Positions 1 to 8,122 of a stretch of 64,000 nt of DNA are shown here, in pieces. The stretch is taken from positions 1-64,000 of the forward strand of contig JAABQK010000003.1 in NCBI GenBank assembly GCA_011391495.1, read 5' to 3'. Source of the stretch: Hydrogenophaga sp. Lineage in GTDB: Bacteria > Pseudomonadota > Gammaproteobacteria > Burkholderiales > Burkholderiaceae_C. Positions within the stretch are counted from its first letter, which is position 1. Every line of letters starts with the position of its first letter. The position numbers and the translations under genes are program-made. Under the pieces are notes generated by a model, which ran no database searches, had not been told where the DNA came from, and saw nothing but the letters and a program-made list of their open reading frames with translations.

Positions 1-126
1 CAGGAAGAGAAGCTGCTGCCAGACCTGGGCCAGCGCGTGCGTGACGTGCGGGAAGGCCCCGACGGCTTCATCTACCTGCTGACCGACGAGCGCAACGGGC
101 AGCTGCTGCGGCTGCGGCCCCGGTAA
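1..126 (+). CDS. PQQ-dependent sugar dehydrogenase, C-terminal fragment (cut by window edge)
   Basis: The reading frame is open from the first base and gives the last 41 residues of a protein ending in TAA at 124-126. The tail carries a blade-like pattern (REGPDGFIYLLTDERNG, then LLRL) typical of the last beta-propeller strand of soluble aldose sugar dehydrogenases (YliI/GdhB-like), which oxidise sugars in the periplasm with PQQ. Only the tail is visible, so the catalytic residues and the signal peptide cannot be checked. A related propeller protein is the main alternative. Confidence 0.7.
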   Translation, partial: QEEKLLPDLGQRVRDVREGPDGFIYLLTDERNGQLLRLRPR

Positions 127-257
127 GATTCCCTGTAAGAAAGAGCGGTGCCGTGCGACACACTGGGGTGCGGCAGGAAGATGGGCTGGGGAAGCCACCT
201 GACCCGCCGACTCTCAGGCGTATCCAACCCGGCGTATTCCAACCACCCTCCCCACGC

Positions 258-1643
258 ATGCCGCCCGCCGATCGCACCCTGCTGCTCTTCAACCACGACT
301 GGGACGCCGTGGGCCACGCCCGTGCGGCCGCGGGGCAGGGGCTGTTGCTGGACGAGGCTGGCTTTGACCTGTTTTCCTTTCCGAGCAACGCGCGGCTGGC
401 CTGGTTCGACATGGCGCGTTTCGTCGATGGACTGGCCGGCAGGGCCCGGCAGCGCGGCTGGAGTGCGGTCACTTCCAGCCACGAGCAGTTCGGTGCGCTG
501 GCCGCCGCGCTGCTGGCCGAGCGCATGGGCTGGCCTGGCACGCCGGTGAACGCCATCCTGGCCTGTCAGCACAAGCTCCATGCGCGCGAGGTGCTGCAGC
601 GGGTGGCGCCCGAAGCGAATGTGCCGTTCCAGCTGCTCGACGCAGCCTACGGCGCACCCATTCCGTCGGGGCTGCACTACCCGCTGTTCGTGAAGCCGGT
701 GAAGGCTGCGTTTTCGGTGCTCGCGCGCGAGGTGCACAACCCCGCCGAGCTGCACCGCCACACCCGCTTCGGCGCCTGGGAGCTGTGGGTCATCCGGCGC
801 CTGGTCGAACCCTTCGAGCGCCTGGCGCAGGAGCGGCTGGGTCCGGGCCTGCCCAGCGCGCACCGCATGCTGCTGGAAGAACCGGTGCAGGCCGATCAGT
901 TCAACCTCGACGGCTACGTGTTCGATGGCGAGGTGCAGGCCATCGGCGTGGTCGATGCGGTCATGTACCCTGGCACCCAGGCCTTCATGCGCTTTGAATT
1001 GCCCAGTCAGTTGCCGCAGAGCGTGCAGGCCCGCGCGCTGGACATCGCGCGCCGCTTTCTGCAGGCGGTGGGTTTCACGCACGGCCTGTTCAACATGGAA
1101 TTCTTCTTTGATGCGGCGACCGACCGGCTGACCGTGATCGAATTCAACCCGCGCATGGCATCGCAGTTTTCCGACCTCTACCGGCGTGTGCAGGGGCTGG
1201 ATCTGCACGCGCTGGCGCTGGCGCTGGCCCACGGCCAGGACCCGGCCAGCGTGCCGCGCTTGGCGCCCAGCGCCGGTGCGGCGGCCAGCTTTGTCTACCG
1301 CGTGTTCGATCCGCAACAGAGCGTGACCATGCCCGATGCGCCGCGCCGCCGGGCACTGGCGATGGCTTTCCCCGATGCGCTGCTGTTCACCTACCCCAAG
1401 CCACGCGGTTCGATGCAACGCGACTTCAAGTGGCTGGGCAGCTACCGCTACGGCATCCTGCACCTCGGTGGACGCGATGCGGCCGAGCTGCGTGAACGGT
1501 GCAGCACCGCCAGCGCCCTGCTCGGCTGGCCCGCTCCCTACGCCGAACTTCTGGTGCCGGTGCCGGATCACACCGTACCGGTCGCCGTGCATTCAGCGGC
1601 CCATTCCCTTTCCAACCCCAGCCCTTTGCGGGTGACCCCATGA
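258..1643 (+). CDS. ATP-grasp domain-containing protein
   Basis: 461 residues from ATG 258. An in-frame ATG at 153 exists, but the residues before 258 look like translated intergenic DNA. The order of parts fits an ATP-grasp ligase: an N-terminal Rossmann-like segment, a central segment with FVKPVKAAFS (nucleotide-binding lysine strand), and a C-terminal segment with NMEFFFD and IEFNPRMASQF, the acidic/Asn metal-binding strands of this fold. ATP-grasp enzymes join a carboxylate to an amine or thiol through an acyl-phosphate. The substrate here is unknown. The stop overlaps the start of the YHS lipoprotein gene (ATGA, 1640-1643), so the two are probably translationally coupled. Confidence 0.8.
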   Translation: MPPADRTLLLFNHDWDAVGHARAAAGQGLLLDEAGFDLFSFPSNARLAWFDMARFVDGLAGRARQRGWSAVTSSHEQFGALAAALLAERMGWPGTPVNAILACQHKLHAREVLQRVAPEANVPFQLLDAAYGAPIPSGLHYPLFVKPVKAAFSVLAREVHNPAELHRHTRFGAWELWVIRRLVEPFERLAQERLGPGLPSAHRMLLEEPVQADQFNLDGYVFDGEVQAIGVVDAVMYPGTQAFMRFELPSQLPQSVQARALDIARRFLQAVGFTHGLFNMEFFFDAATDRLTVIEFNPRMASQFSDLYRRVQGLDLHALALALAHGQDPASVPRLAPSAGAAASFVYRVFDPQQSVTMPDAPRRRALAMAFPDALLFTYPKPRGSMQRDFKWLGSYRYGILHLGGRDAAELRERCSTASALLGWPAPYAELLVPVPDHTVPVAVHSAAHSLSNPSPLRVTP

Positions 1644-2254
1644 CCACAACAGCCCAAGCCCTGCGCCGCGCGCTCACCATCACCACCCTGTCGGTCGGCA
1701 TCGCCGGTCTTGCCGGTTGCGGCGCCATGTCGGCGCAAAACCCCTCCGGCAGCCTCAAGCCGGTCAACGCGGTCGAGATCCCGCCCGACGCCCGCGTCAT
1801 GCTCAAAGGCGCCGACGTGGTGGCCTACTTCGTGGAGGGCCAGTACCAGCAGGGCAATCCCGCCTTCAAGAGCACCTACGAAGGCGTGGCCTTCTGGTTC
1901 TCCAGCGCCGGCCACAAGGCCCAGTTCGACCAGTCACCCCAGCAGTACCTGCCGCAATTCGGTGGCTACTGCGCCAACGGGCTGGTCTATGGCATTCCGT
2001 GGGGTGGCGATGCCGACACCTGGAAGATGATCGACGGCAAGCTCTACATCTTTGGCGGCCAGGGCAGCCAGGACGCTTTCCTGCTGGATGAAAAAGCCAA
2101 CGTCGCGCTGGCGCAGAAGTACTGGAACGAAGAAGCCAAGGGCAACAACAGCTTCGTGCAGCGCGCTAGGCGCATGGTGTTCCGCGTGCCGCACTACAAG
2201 AGCGGAGAAGAGCTGGCCAGGGCCGTGGCCGAAGCCAGGGCGCGCAAGCCCTGA
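1640..2254 (+). CDS. YHS domain lipoprotein (Cys form of a '(seleno)protein' family)
   Basis: 204 residues starting at the ATG that overlaps the upstream stop. Residues 1-27 form a lipoprotein signal ending in LAGC, with Cys27 as the lipidation site, so the protein is probably anchored in the outer or inner membrane facing the periplasm. Residues about 55-170 match the YHS family (GADVVAYF, FWFSSAGH, GGYCANG with Cys111). Some members of this family carry selenocysteine at the cysteine of the GGYC motif; here the codon is an ordinary Cys codon. The family's function is not established. The selenium genes lie a few kilobases downstream, but no direct link is shown. Confidence 0.82.
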   Translation: MTTTAQALRRALTITTLSVGIAGLAGCGAMSAQNPSGSLKPVNAVEIPPDARVMLKGADVVAYFVEGQYQQGNPAFKSTYEGVAFWFSSAGHKAQFDQSPQQYLPQFGGYCANGLVYGIPWGGDADTWKMIDGKLYIFGGQGSQDAFLLDEKANVALAQKYWNEEAKGNNSFVQRARRMVFRVPHYKSGEELARAVAEARARKP

Positions 2255-2477
2255 GCGTTTGCGCGGCGGCGCAGCGTGACAAATTGACGGTCTGAGTGAA
2301 GTACCTGCGGTCGAGCAGCAGCAGCAGGGGTTATCCCCGTGCTGGCGGCCCCGTCGTCGGGATATAACCCGGCCAGACAGCAGGCGTGCCCTGCTGCTCA
2401 GAGCCAGCCTGGGGTGCGCTGCGCGCACACCCAGGCGGTTCCGGACCTGTTTCCAACACACCGGGGACGATTGCGCC

Positions 2478-3383
2478 ATGCATGCCTACATCAAATCACT
2501 GTGGCTGGTTCTGTGTCTTGTCGCTGGCCATGCCTGGGCCATTCCTCCCTACTGGGCCGGGCAGAGCCTGACCAAGGCCGACGCGAGCGAGCAGTTGTCG
2601 CGCGTGGAGCGCAAGCTGCAGGCTGCCGGGTTCACCATCCTGGGCCGCCACACACCCAAGGGACTGCCCGATCAGGGCACGGTCGTGTTCACCGACAAGC
2701 GCCTGCTGGACGCGGTGCGCTCTGCGGGTGAGCACGCCATTCTGGCTTCGGGTTTGCGCGTGGGTGTGAACAGCGCTGGCAACCTGAACTTCACCAATCC
2801 GGAATACTGGATGCGCGCCTACCTGCGAGGCAAATACCCGGAAGCCGAGAAGACCGCGCAACAGCTGCAGGCCCGGCTCGAGCAGGCCTTCGGTCCTGTC
2901 CAGCCCATGGGGGGCGATGTGCCGGCGGCGAAATTGGCCAATTACCAGTACATGGCGGGCCTGGAGCGGCTGGAGTCGCTGCGCAGCGAGCTGAAAACCG
3001 GCAACAGCTTCGAGGAAGCGCTGAAGACCGTCCAGACGCACCTGGCCCAAGGCATGGAGGGAACGGCCAAGGTCTATGAGGTGGTGATGCCCGAGCAGAA
3101 GATGGCCGTGTTTGGCGTCGCCATGAACAAAACCGGTGACAGCGAAGCCTGGTGGATCAACAAGCTGGGGGCTGCCGGCCTGGAGCACACGGCCGCCTTG
3201 CCCTACGAGATCTACATCGTCAACGGAAAGCTGTATTCCCTGTACGGACGGTACCGCATCGCTCTGGCCTGGCCTGCGCTGGATCTGGGCCAGTTCATGT
3301 CGATCCGCTATGCGCCCGACGTGATCCTGAACACCATGAAAAAAGTCGCCGGCGCGGCCGAGGCCAACACCTTTGTCAACTGA
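2478..3383 (+). CDS. Secreted protein of unknown function
   Basis: 301 residues with a clear Sec signal peptide (residues 1-21, ending AGHAWA). The mature part begins with a segment pairing KLQAAGFTILGRH with TVVFTDKRLLDAV and a later GVNSAGNLNFTNPEYWMRAYL, which faintly recalls the DUF302 fold. The C-terminal half is helical and then has a second alpha/beta segment. I do not recognise a named family. It stands alone after a 223-base gap and is followed by the patatin gene on the same strand. Confidence 0.7.
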   Translation: MHAYIKSLWLVLCLVAGHAWAIPPYWAGQSLTKADASEQLSRVERKLQAAGFTILGRHTPKGLPDQGTVVFTDKRLLDAVRSAGEHAILASGLRVGVNSAGNLNFTNPEYWMRAYLRGKYPEAEKTAQQLQARLEQAFGPVQPMGGDVPAAKLANYQYMAGLERLESLRSELKTGNSFEEALKTVQTHLAQGMEGTAKVYEVVMPEQKMAVFGVAMNKTGDSEAWWINKLGAAGLEHTAALPYEIYIVNGKLYSLYGRYRIALAWPALDLGQFMSIRYAPDVILNTMKKVAGAAEANTFVN

Positions 3384-3465
3384 GCACCGGACCGGCGCGC
3401 CACGTCCCCCCGGGCCCGCCGGGCCTGCGCAGACGGTGGCCAAGGGTGATGCGCCGCACCTGCGC

Positions 3466-4359
3466 ATGGCCTTTCTGAAACGGCGTCACTGGCTCGGCGG
3501 CGCCCTCGCCGTGACTGTTGGCGCCGGGCTGTCGGTCACGAGCTTCGAGGCCCGGAAGGACCATCGAGCGGCCGATGCGCCCAGCCAGCAGCCCTGGAGC
3601 CGGTCGTTTGGCGTGGCCTGGGTGTTCAGCTCGGGCGGGCCGCGCGGCTTTGTGCACGTGGGCGTCATCAAGGCACTGGACGAGCTCGGTCTGCAGCCCG
3701 ACCTGATCGTGGGCGCCTCGGCCGGTGCGCTGGTCGGCGCGCTGCGGGCAGCCGGTCACCGGGGCCTGGCGTTGCAGGCGCTGGCGCTGCAGGCCCAGCC
3801 CTGGCGCGTGACCCGCCTCAACCCCTGGGGCCCGCCCTGGCTCAGTGGTGACGCGCTGGCCGACTGGGTGCGCGACCACACCGCGCAACGCTCCCTGGAG
3901 CAGCTGGACGTGCCCATGGCCTGCGTGGCGCACCGGCCTGCCTTTGGGGATGTGGTGGCGCTCAACCAGGGTGACACGGGTCTCGCGGTGCAGGCGTCGA
4001 GCGCGATCGAGGGCGATTTCGCTCCGGTGCTGCTGCGGGGCGAAGCGTTCGTGGACGCCGATCTGCACACGCCGCTGCCCGTGCGGCTGGCGCAGCGGCT
4101 GGGCGCATTGCGCGTGCTGGCAGTCGATGCCTCGGCCCATGAGGACCAGGCGCCGCCCGGTACCGAAGCCTGGCGCGCCGGCGACCTGCGCAAGCGCGCC
4201 CTGACCGAACCCGATGCGCGCGCTGCCGACCTGCTGCTGCACCCGGACACCGGTTACTACGCCGGCCTGTCGCGCGCGTACCGCGAGCGCGTCATCGACA
4301 TCGGCTATCGCGAAACCCTGCGCCAGGCCGAAGCCCTGCGTGCCCTGCACCGGGTGTGA
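3466..4359 (+). CDS. Patatin-like phospholipase family protein
   Basis: 297 residues from ATG 3466; an upstream in-frame ATG (3373) would add a proline-rich stretch unlike a real N-terminus. A hydrophobic segment at about residues 10-25 may anchor or export it. Patatin signatures are present: oxyanion-hole GGPRG (about 57-61), nucleophile elbow GASAG with Ser85, and the dyad aspartate region FVDADL (Asp197/Asp199), where most relatives have DGG or DGA. Family members cleave acyl esters of lipids. At 297 residues it is the short bacterial form without a beta-barrel. The 108 bases to the convergent permease gene hold GC-rich inverted repeats but no convincing terminator. Confidence 0.85.
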   Translation: MAFLKRRHWLGGALAVTVGAGLSVTSFEARKDHRAADAPSQQPWSRSFGVAWVFSSGGPRGFVHVGVIKALDELGLQPDLIVGASAGALVGALRAAGHRGLALQALALQAQPWRVTRLNPWGPPWLSGDALADWVRDHTAQRSLEQLDVPMACVAHRPAFGDVVALNQGDTGLAVQASSAIEGDFAPVLLRGEAFVDADLHTPLPVRLAQRLGALRVLAVDASAHEDQAPPGTEAWRAGDLRKRALTEPDARAADLLLHPDTGYYAGLSRAYRERVIDIGYRETLRQAEALRALHRV

Positions 4360-4467
4360 CGGCCAGGCGCCGCGGCGCCGGAGCGCCGCGCTTCAGACCT
4401 CGCAGGCCGGGCGCCAGCTGCTGAACCGCCAGCGTGCGCTGGCGTCGTCATGCTTCCTTCGCCTGAC

Positions 4468-5295
4468 TCAGCGCGTCAGCAGGCGCCGCACGCCGTGGCT
4501 GGCCGCATCCACAAACGTCACCAGCAGCAGCATGGCGCCGAGGAGGGTGGCGGTCTTGCCCATGTGGAACAGGCCCATGTGGAAGGCCAGCAGCTGGCCC
4601 AGGCCGCCCGCGCCCACCACGCCCAGCACGGCCGCGGCGCGGATGTTGTTCTCCCAGCGGTACAGCGTGTAGCTCATGAGCTGCGGCAGCACCTGGGGCA
4701 GCGTAGCGTAGAGGAACACGCGGCCGTCGGGAACGCCCTGCACGCGCAGCGCCTCGCCCGGGCCGGGCGGCGCGTTCTCGATGGCTTCGGCAAACAGGCG
4801 ACCCAGCACGCCTGTGGTGTGCAGCGCCAGCGCCAGCGTGCCGGCCAGCGGCCCCAGTCCGGCAGAGACCAGCAGCAGCGCAGCCCACACCAGTTCGGGG
4901 ATGCTGCGCAGCGCGTTGAGCAGCAGGCGCGTGGGCGTGCGGCCCCAGGCCGCATCCCCCGCATTCAGGCGGCTTGCCGGCAACGCCAGCGCCAGGCCCG
5001 CCAGCGCGGCCAGCACCGTGCCCAGCGCCGACATGGCCAGCGTCTCCCAGGTCCCCTGCGCCACCTTCTTCAGGAAGGCGGACGACGTGTCGGGCGGGAA
5101 GAACTCGCCCAGGAAACGGCCCATGCTCTGCGCCGCTTCCAGCGAGAAGAACTGACCCCATTGCAGATCGAGCGACCAGAAGCTCGCGACCACCAGCACC
5201 AGCAGGGCCGCGGTGAACCAGCAGGCCTTGCAGCGCGCGTCGAACAGCGGCGGCGGCAACCGGTAAGTCTGGTTCGCGGCGCGGGGCTTGTTCAT
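4468..5295 (-). CDS. phnE: PhnE-type ABC transporter permease (second), putative selenate/oxyanion importer
   Basis: 275 residues from ATG 5295, overlapping the preceding permease gene by 4 bases. It has about six hydrophobic segments and the binding-protein-dependent permease signature (EALRVQGVP, then YTLYRWENNIRAAAVLG and GAGGLG) near the C-terminus. The family is PhnE, used by phosphonate, phosphite and related oxyanion importers. The adjacent binding protein belongs to the putative selenate subgroup and selenoneine genes lie next door, so selenate or selenite is the more likely cargo. It is the last gene of a four-gene minus-strand operon. Confidence 0.85.
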   Translation of the reverse strand: MNKPRAANQTYRLPPPLFDARCKACWFTAALLVLVVASFWSLDLQWGQFFSLEAAQSMGRFLGEFFPPDTSSAFLKKVAQGTWETLAMSALGTVLAALAGLALALPASRLNAGDAAWGRTPTRLLLNALRSIPELVWAALLLVSAGLGPLAGTLALALHTTGVLGRLFAEAIENAPPGPGEALRVQGVPDGRVFLYATLPQVLPQLMSYTLYRWENNIRAAAVLGVVGAGGLGQLLAFHMGLFHMGKTATLLGAMLLLVTFVDAASHGVRRLLTR

Positions 5296-6128
5296 CCGAG
5301 AGCCCTTCGCAGCCAGCTGCTCACCCGGTCGGCCAGCGCCACCAGGGCCATGAACACGAGCAACATCGTGGCCACCTCGCCACCGCTGAACATCTTCATC
5401 GAGTTGTCCATCTGCTGGCCCAGGCCGCCTGCACCCACGAAGCCCAGCACCACCGAGGAGCGGATCGCGCATTCCCAGCGGTACACGGTGTAGCTGGTGA
5501 GCTCGGCCGCGCTGGCCGGCAGCAGACCGTAGAAGAAGGCCTGGATACGGCCCGCGCCGTTGCGCAGCAACGCTTCGGTGGCCTGGGTTTCGCCGCTTTC
5601 CAGGATCTCGCCGTACACCTTGCCCAGCATGCCGCCATAGGTGAGCGCGATCGCCAGCACCCCGGCCGTGGGACCCAGGCCCACCACGCGCACGAACACC
5701 AGCGCCCACACCAGCTCGGGGATGCTGCGCAGCACGATCAGCAGCCAGCGCACCAGCTGGCGCAGCCAGAACGGCCCACGCGCCATGCGGCCCGAGAGCG
5801 CCGAGATGGACAGCACGCGGGTCGACAGCAGCGTGAACGGAATGGCCAGTGCCAGTGCCAGCGTGATGCCTGCGCTGGCCATGGCCACGGTGCGCCAGGT
5901 TTCCCGGGCCACCATGAGCAGGAAGTCGCCACTGTGCGCCAGTGGCCAGAAGCTGCCGATGAAATGGGCACTGACCTTCAGGCTCTCGGGTTCGAACATC
6001 ACCCAGGGCCGGAACTCGGTGGCCACCAGCAGCGGCCACAGCAGCACGAACGCCGCGCCGCCCCAGAACAGGCGCGACATCCAGGCCGGGTCGCGGTCTG
6101 GAATGGGACGCAGGCCGAGGTCAGCCAC
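5292..6128 (-). CDS. phnE: PhnE-type ABC transporter permease (first), putative selenate/oxyanion importer
   Basis: 278 residues from ATG 6128. The layout matches the second permease: an N-terminal membrane segment, a periplasmic stretch, then five or so membrane helices carrying LRSIPELVWAL, ATEALLRNG and YTVYRWECAIRSSVVLG plus GAGGLG. The two permeases share these motifs and probably form a heterodimer in the inner membrane. A 102-base gap separates it from the ATPase gene, and most of that gap is a REP-like repeat, so the operon may have an internal processing or attenuation point. Confidence 0.85.
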   Translation of the reverse strand: MADLGLRPIPDRDPAWMSRLFWGGAAFVLLWPLLVATEFRPWVMFEPESLKVSAHFIGSFWPLAHSGDFLLMVARETWRTVAMASAGITLALALAIPFTLLSTRVLSISALSGRMARGPFWLRQLVRWLLIVLRSIPELVWALVFVRVVGLGPTAGVLAIALTYGGMLGKVYGEILESGETQATEALLRNGAGRIQAFFYGLLPASAAELTSYTVYRWECAIRSSVVLGFVGAGGLGQQMDNSMKMFSGGEVATMLLVFMALVALADRVSSWLRRALG

Positions 6129-6162
6129 GGTGAGGTGCCTTCGTCCAGCAGCAGCCGCAGAA

Positions 6163-6229
6163 CCGGCTCCGCCGGGCTGCTGGCTGCGCCCCTGGGGGGT
6201 GACGCGAAGCGGCGCGGGGGGATCTCATG
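6163..6229 (-). repeat. REP-like intergenic repeat, copy A
   Basis: A GC-rich element of about 67 bases lying directly after the stop of the importer ATPase gene. Read on the minus strand it starts CATGA, has a C-rich block, an inner hairpin (CCCC-AGGGG) and ends with CCCGGCGGAGCCGG. A second copy with the same order of parts is at 29438-29508, also just after an ABC-transporter gene. The repeat itself is seen directly; any role in mRNA stability or termination is inference. Confidence 0.65.
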
Positions 6230-6230
6230 A

Positions 6231-7064
6231 TCACCTGCAGTGCATCACCACCGGCTGCGGCGCGGCGGGCGCTTCCACCGGGGCCGGGGGCACTTCGCCG
6301 CGCAGCTCGTGTTCGTACTGGTCGTACAGCGCGGCGAGGCGCTCGCGCGTGACCTGTGCCGCGGGCAGGTCGAAGGCCAGCGCGCCGTCGCGCAAGCCGA
6401 TGATGCGCGGGAAATGGGCGAGTGCCACGTCCACCTGGTGCAGCGTGGCCACCAGCGTCACGCCACGGGTGCGGGCTTCGTCGATCAGCGTGGCCACGGC
6501 CTGCCGCGAGCGTGTGGGGTCCAGCGCGGACAGCGGCTCGTCGATCAGCCAGAGCTTCGCCGGCGCCAGCAGCGCGCGGGCCAGACCCACGCGCTGGCGC
6601 TCGCCGCCCGAGAGGCGGTCCACGCGGTCAAACAGCTTGTCGGCCAGATCGAACCGGTCCAATGCGTCGAAGGCGGCGGGAATGTCCGCTGGGTAAAACA
6701 GCGAACGCAGGCTCTGCCACAGCCCCATGGCGGGCAGGCGTCCTGCCAGCACGGCGGTGACCACGCGCTGGCGCGGTGGCAGCGGCGGCACCTGGGGTGC
6801 CAGAAACAGGCGCCCGCGCAGGCGCTGCAAGTCGCTGCGCGGCAGCTGCCATGGCGCTGCGCCGTCCAGTCGCAACTGGCCTGCGGCCGGCGGCATGGCG
6901 CAGGCCAGCACCTGCAGCAGCGTGGTCTTGCCCGCGCCCGAGGGGCCGATCACGGCCACCTGCTCGCCACTGGCGACCTGCAGGTTCAGGCCCTTGAGGG
7001 CGTGCGCTGCACCCGGCCGCGCCGCCGGATGGCGGGCGCTCACGCCCTGCAGGTCGAGGTTCAA
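6231..7064 (-). CDS. ABC transporter ATP-binding protein (PhnC-like) of the putative selenate importer
   Basis: 277 residues. Walker A is GPSGAGKT (residues 40-47), the signature is LSGGERQRVGLARALL (near 152), and Walker B is LWLIDEPLSALD, followed by a switch histidine in ATLHQVDVA. These are the motifs of a PhnC-type importer ATPase, which powers uptake through the two PhnE-type permeases. The C-terminus has a Pro/Ala-rich tail of about 20 residues. It lies 15 bases after the binding-protein gene and so is surely co-transcribed with it. Confidence 0.88.
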   Translation of the reverse strand: MNLDLQGVSARHPAARPGAAHALKGLNLQVASGEQVAVIGPSGAGKTTLLQVLACAMPPAAGQLRLDGAAPWQLPRSDLQRLRGRLFLAPQVPPLPPRQRVVTAVLAGRLPAMGLWQSLRSLFYPADIPAAFDALDRFDLADKLFDRVDRLSGGERQRVGLARALLAPAKLWLIDEPLSALDPTRSRQAVATLIDEARTRGVTLVATLHQVDVALAHFPRIIGLRDGALAFDLPAAQVTRERLAALYDQYEHELRGEVPPAPVEAPAAPQPVVMHCR

Positions 7065-7079
7065 GGGCCGCTCCTCCGG

Positions 7080-7952
7080 TCAGAGCAGCTCGGCGCTGCG
7101 CGCAGCGGCTTCGATGCCCTTGTAGTTCTCTGCCTTGGTCGGCACGAACCGGGTAGCGCGCTGCAGCTCCAGAATCTCTTTGCCTTCGGGCGTGGCCTTG
7201 GAGAGCGAGGTCAGCGCGTCGGCCAGCTTCTGGCGTGTGGCGGCCGGCATGTCGGCGTGCACCGACCAGTTGTAGTCGAAGTAGGGCGGGGTGGTGAAGA
7301 CCACCCGCACCTTGGTGGGATCCACCTTCTTGTCGGCCACGAACTTCTCCCACACCGAGATGTTGAGCGCGCCGCCCTGCACCTTGCCGGAAGCGACCGC
7401 CGCGATGGTCGCGTCGTGCGCACCGCTGAAGGCCACGCGCTTGAAGTCCTTTTCGGGGTTGATGCCCTGCTGCAGCAGGAAGCTGCGCGGCATCAGGTGG
7501 CCGGAGGTGGAGCTTTGTGAACCGAAGGACACGTCCTTGCCCTTGAGGTCGGCCAGGCTGTTGATGCCCGGGTCGCTGGTGATGAACACCGACCTGAATT
7601 TTTCGTCTTCCTCGCGCTGCACCAGCGGGATGACCTTGCCGCCGGAGCGCACGTGGGCCTGCACGAAGGTGAAGCCGCCGAACCAGGCCATGTCCACCTT
7701 CTTGTTGACCAGGGCTTCCACCGAAGCGGCGTAGTCGGTCACGGGGGTGAACTCGACCTTCATGCCGAGTTTGGATTCGAGGTATTTCACCAGCGGCGCG
7801 GCCTTGCGCGCCAGCTCGGTGGGCGATTCGTCGGGGATGGCGGTGACGCGGAACACCTGCTGGGCCTGGGCCATCGAGGCGATGCCGGTGGCGGCGAGCA
7901 CGGCGCAGGTCAAGAGTGCGCGTCTGGTGCGGGAAAAGGTGCTGTGTTTCAT
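7080..7952 (-). CDS. Putative selenate ABC transporter substrate-binding protein (PhnD superfamily)
   Basis: 290 residues. The first 30 residues are an export signal (twin arginine-like RTRR, hydrophobic stretch, cleavage after AQA). The mature protein has the PhnD-type pattern: IPDESP near the start, VDMAWFGGFTFVQA, and GSQSSTSGHLMPRSFLL, which line the oxyanion pocket in this superfamily. It closely resembles the subgroup called putative selenate ABC transporter periplasmic binding protein, found mainly beside selD or other selenium genes. Here egtD is divergent from it and senABC follow within 4 kb, which supports that role. Phosphonate or phosphite binding is the alternative. It is the first gene of the importer operon. 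Confidence 0.85.
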   Translation of the reverse strand: MKHSTFSRTRRALLTCAVLAATGIASMAQAQQVFRVTAIPDESPTELARKAAPLVKYLESKLGMKVEFTPVTDYAASVEALVNKKVDMAWFGGFTFVQAHVRSGGKVIPLVQREEDEKFRSVFITSDPGINSLADLKGKDVSFGSQSSTSGHLMPRSFLLQQGINPEKDFKRVAFSGAHDATIAAVASGKVQGGALNISVWEKFVADKKVDPTKVRVVFTTPPYFDYNWSVHADMPAATRQKLADALTSLSKATPEGKEILELQRATRFVPTKAENYKGIEAAARSAELL

Positions 7953-8066
7953 GGGTATCCGATCAAGAGGGATAGGGGGATGGTATTAAACCGCGTTGCC
8001 GCGCTTTTTGACCGCCCAGGGGTCTTGTGACCTGTCCCGGCAAGAAAATGCCTGCCCCCACGACCC

Positions 8067-8088
8067 AAACCGGATGGCCCGCCGGTTT
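8067..8088. promoter_or_regulatory. Perfect inverted repeat between importer operon and egtD; candidate operator
   Basis: AAACCGG-N8-CCGGTTT lies in the 170-base divergent region between the binding-protein gene and egtD, 34 bases before the egtD start. A TATAAAG sequence follows at once and could serve as a -10 element for egtD. A partial relative (AAACCGCG-TTGC-CGCGCTTT) sits at about 7988-8007. No regulator can be assigned from the sequence. Confidence 0.4.
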
Positions 8089-8122
8089 ATAAAGTGGTGC
8101 GTCCACACCCACCCCGTTCCCC

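Noticed and set aside
4468-6039. One long frame covering both permeases as a fusion
   Set aside because: The upstream half in this frame has no permease pattern; the first permease is in another frame with its own motifs and a 4-base overlap.
4468-7952. Plain phosphonate transporter
   Set aside because: There are no phn lyase or phosphonatase genes nearby and the binding protein and context fit the putative selenate class better; not excluded.
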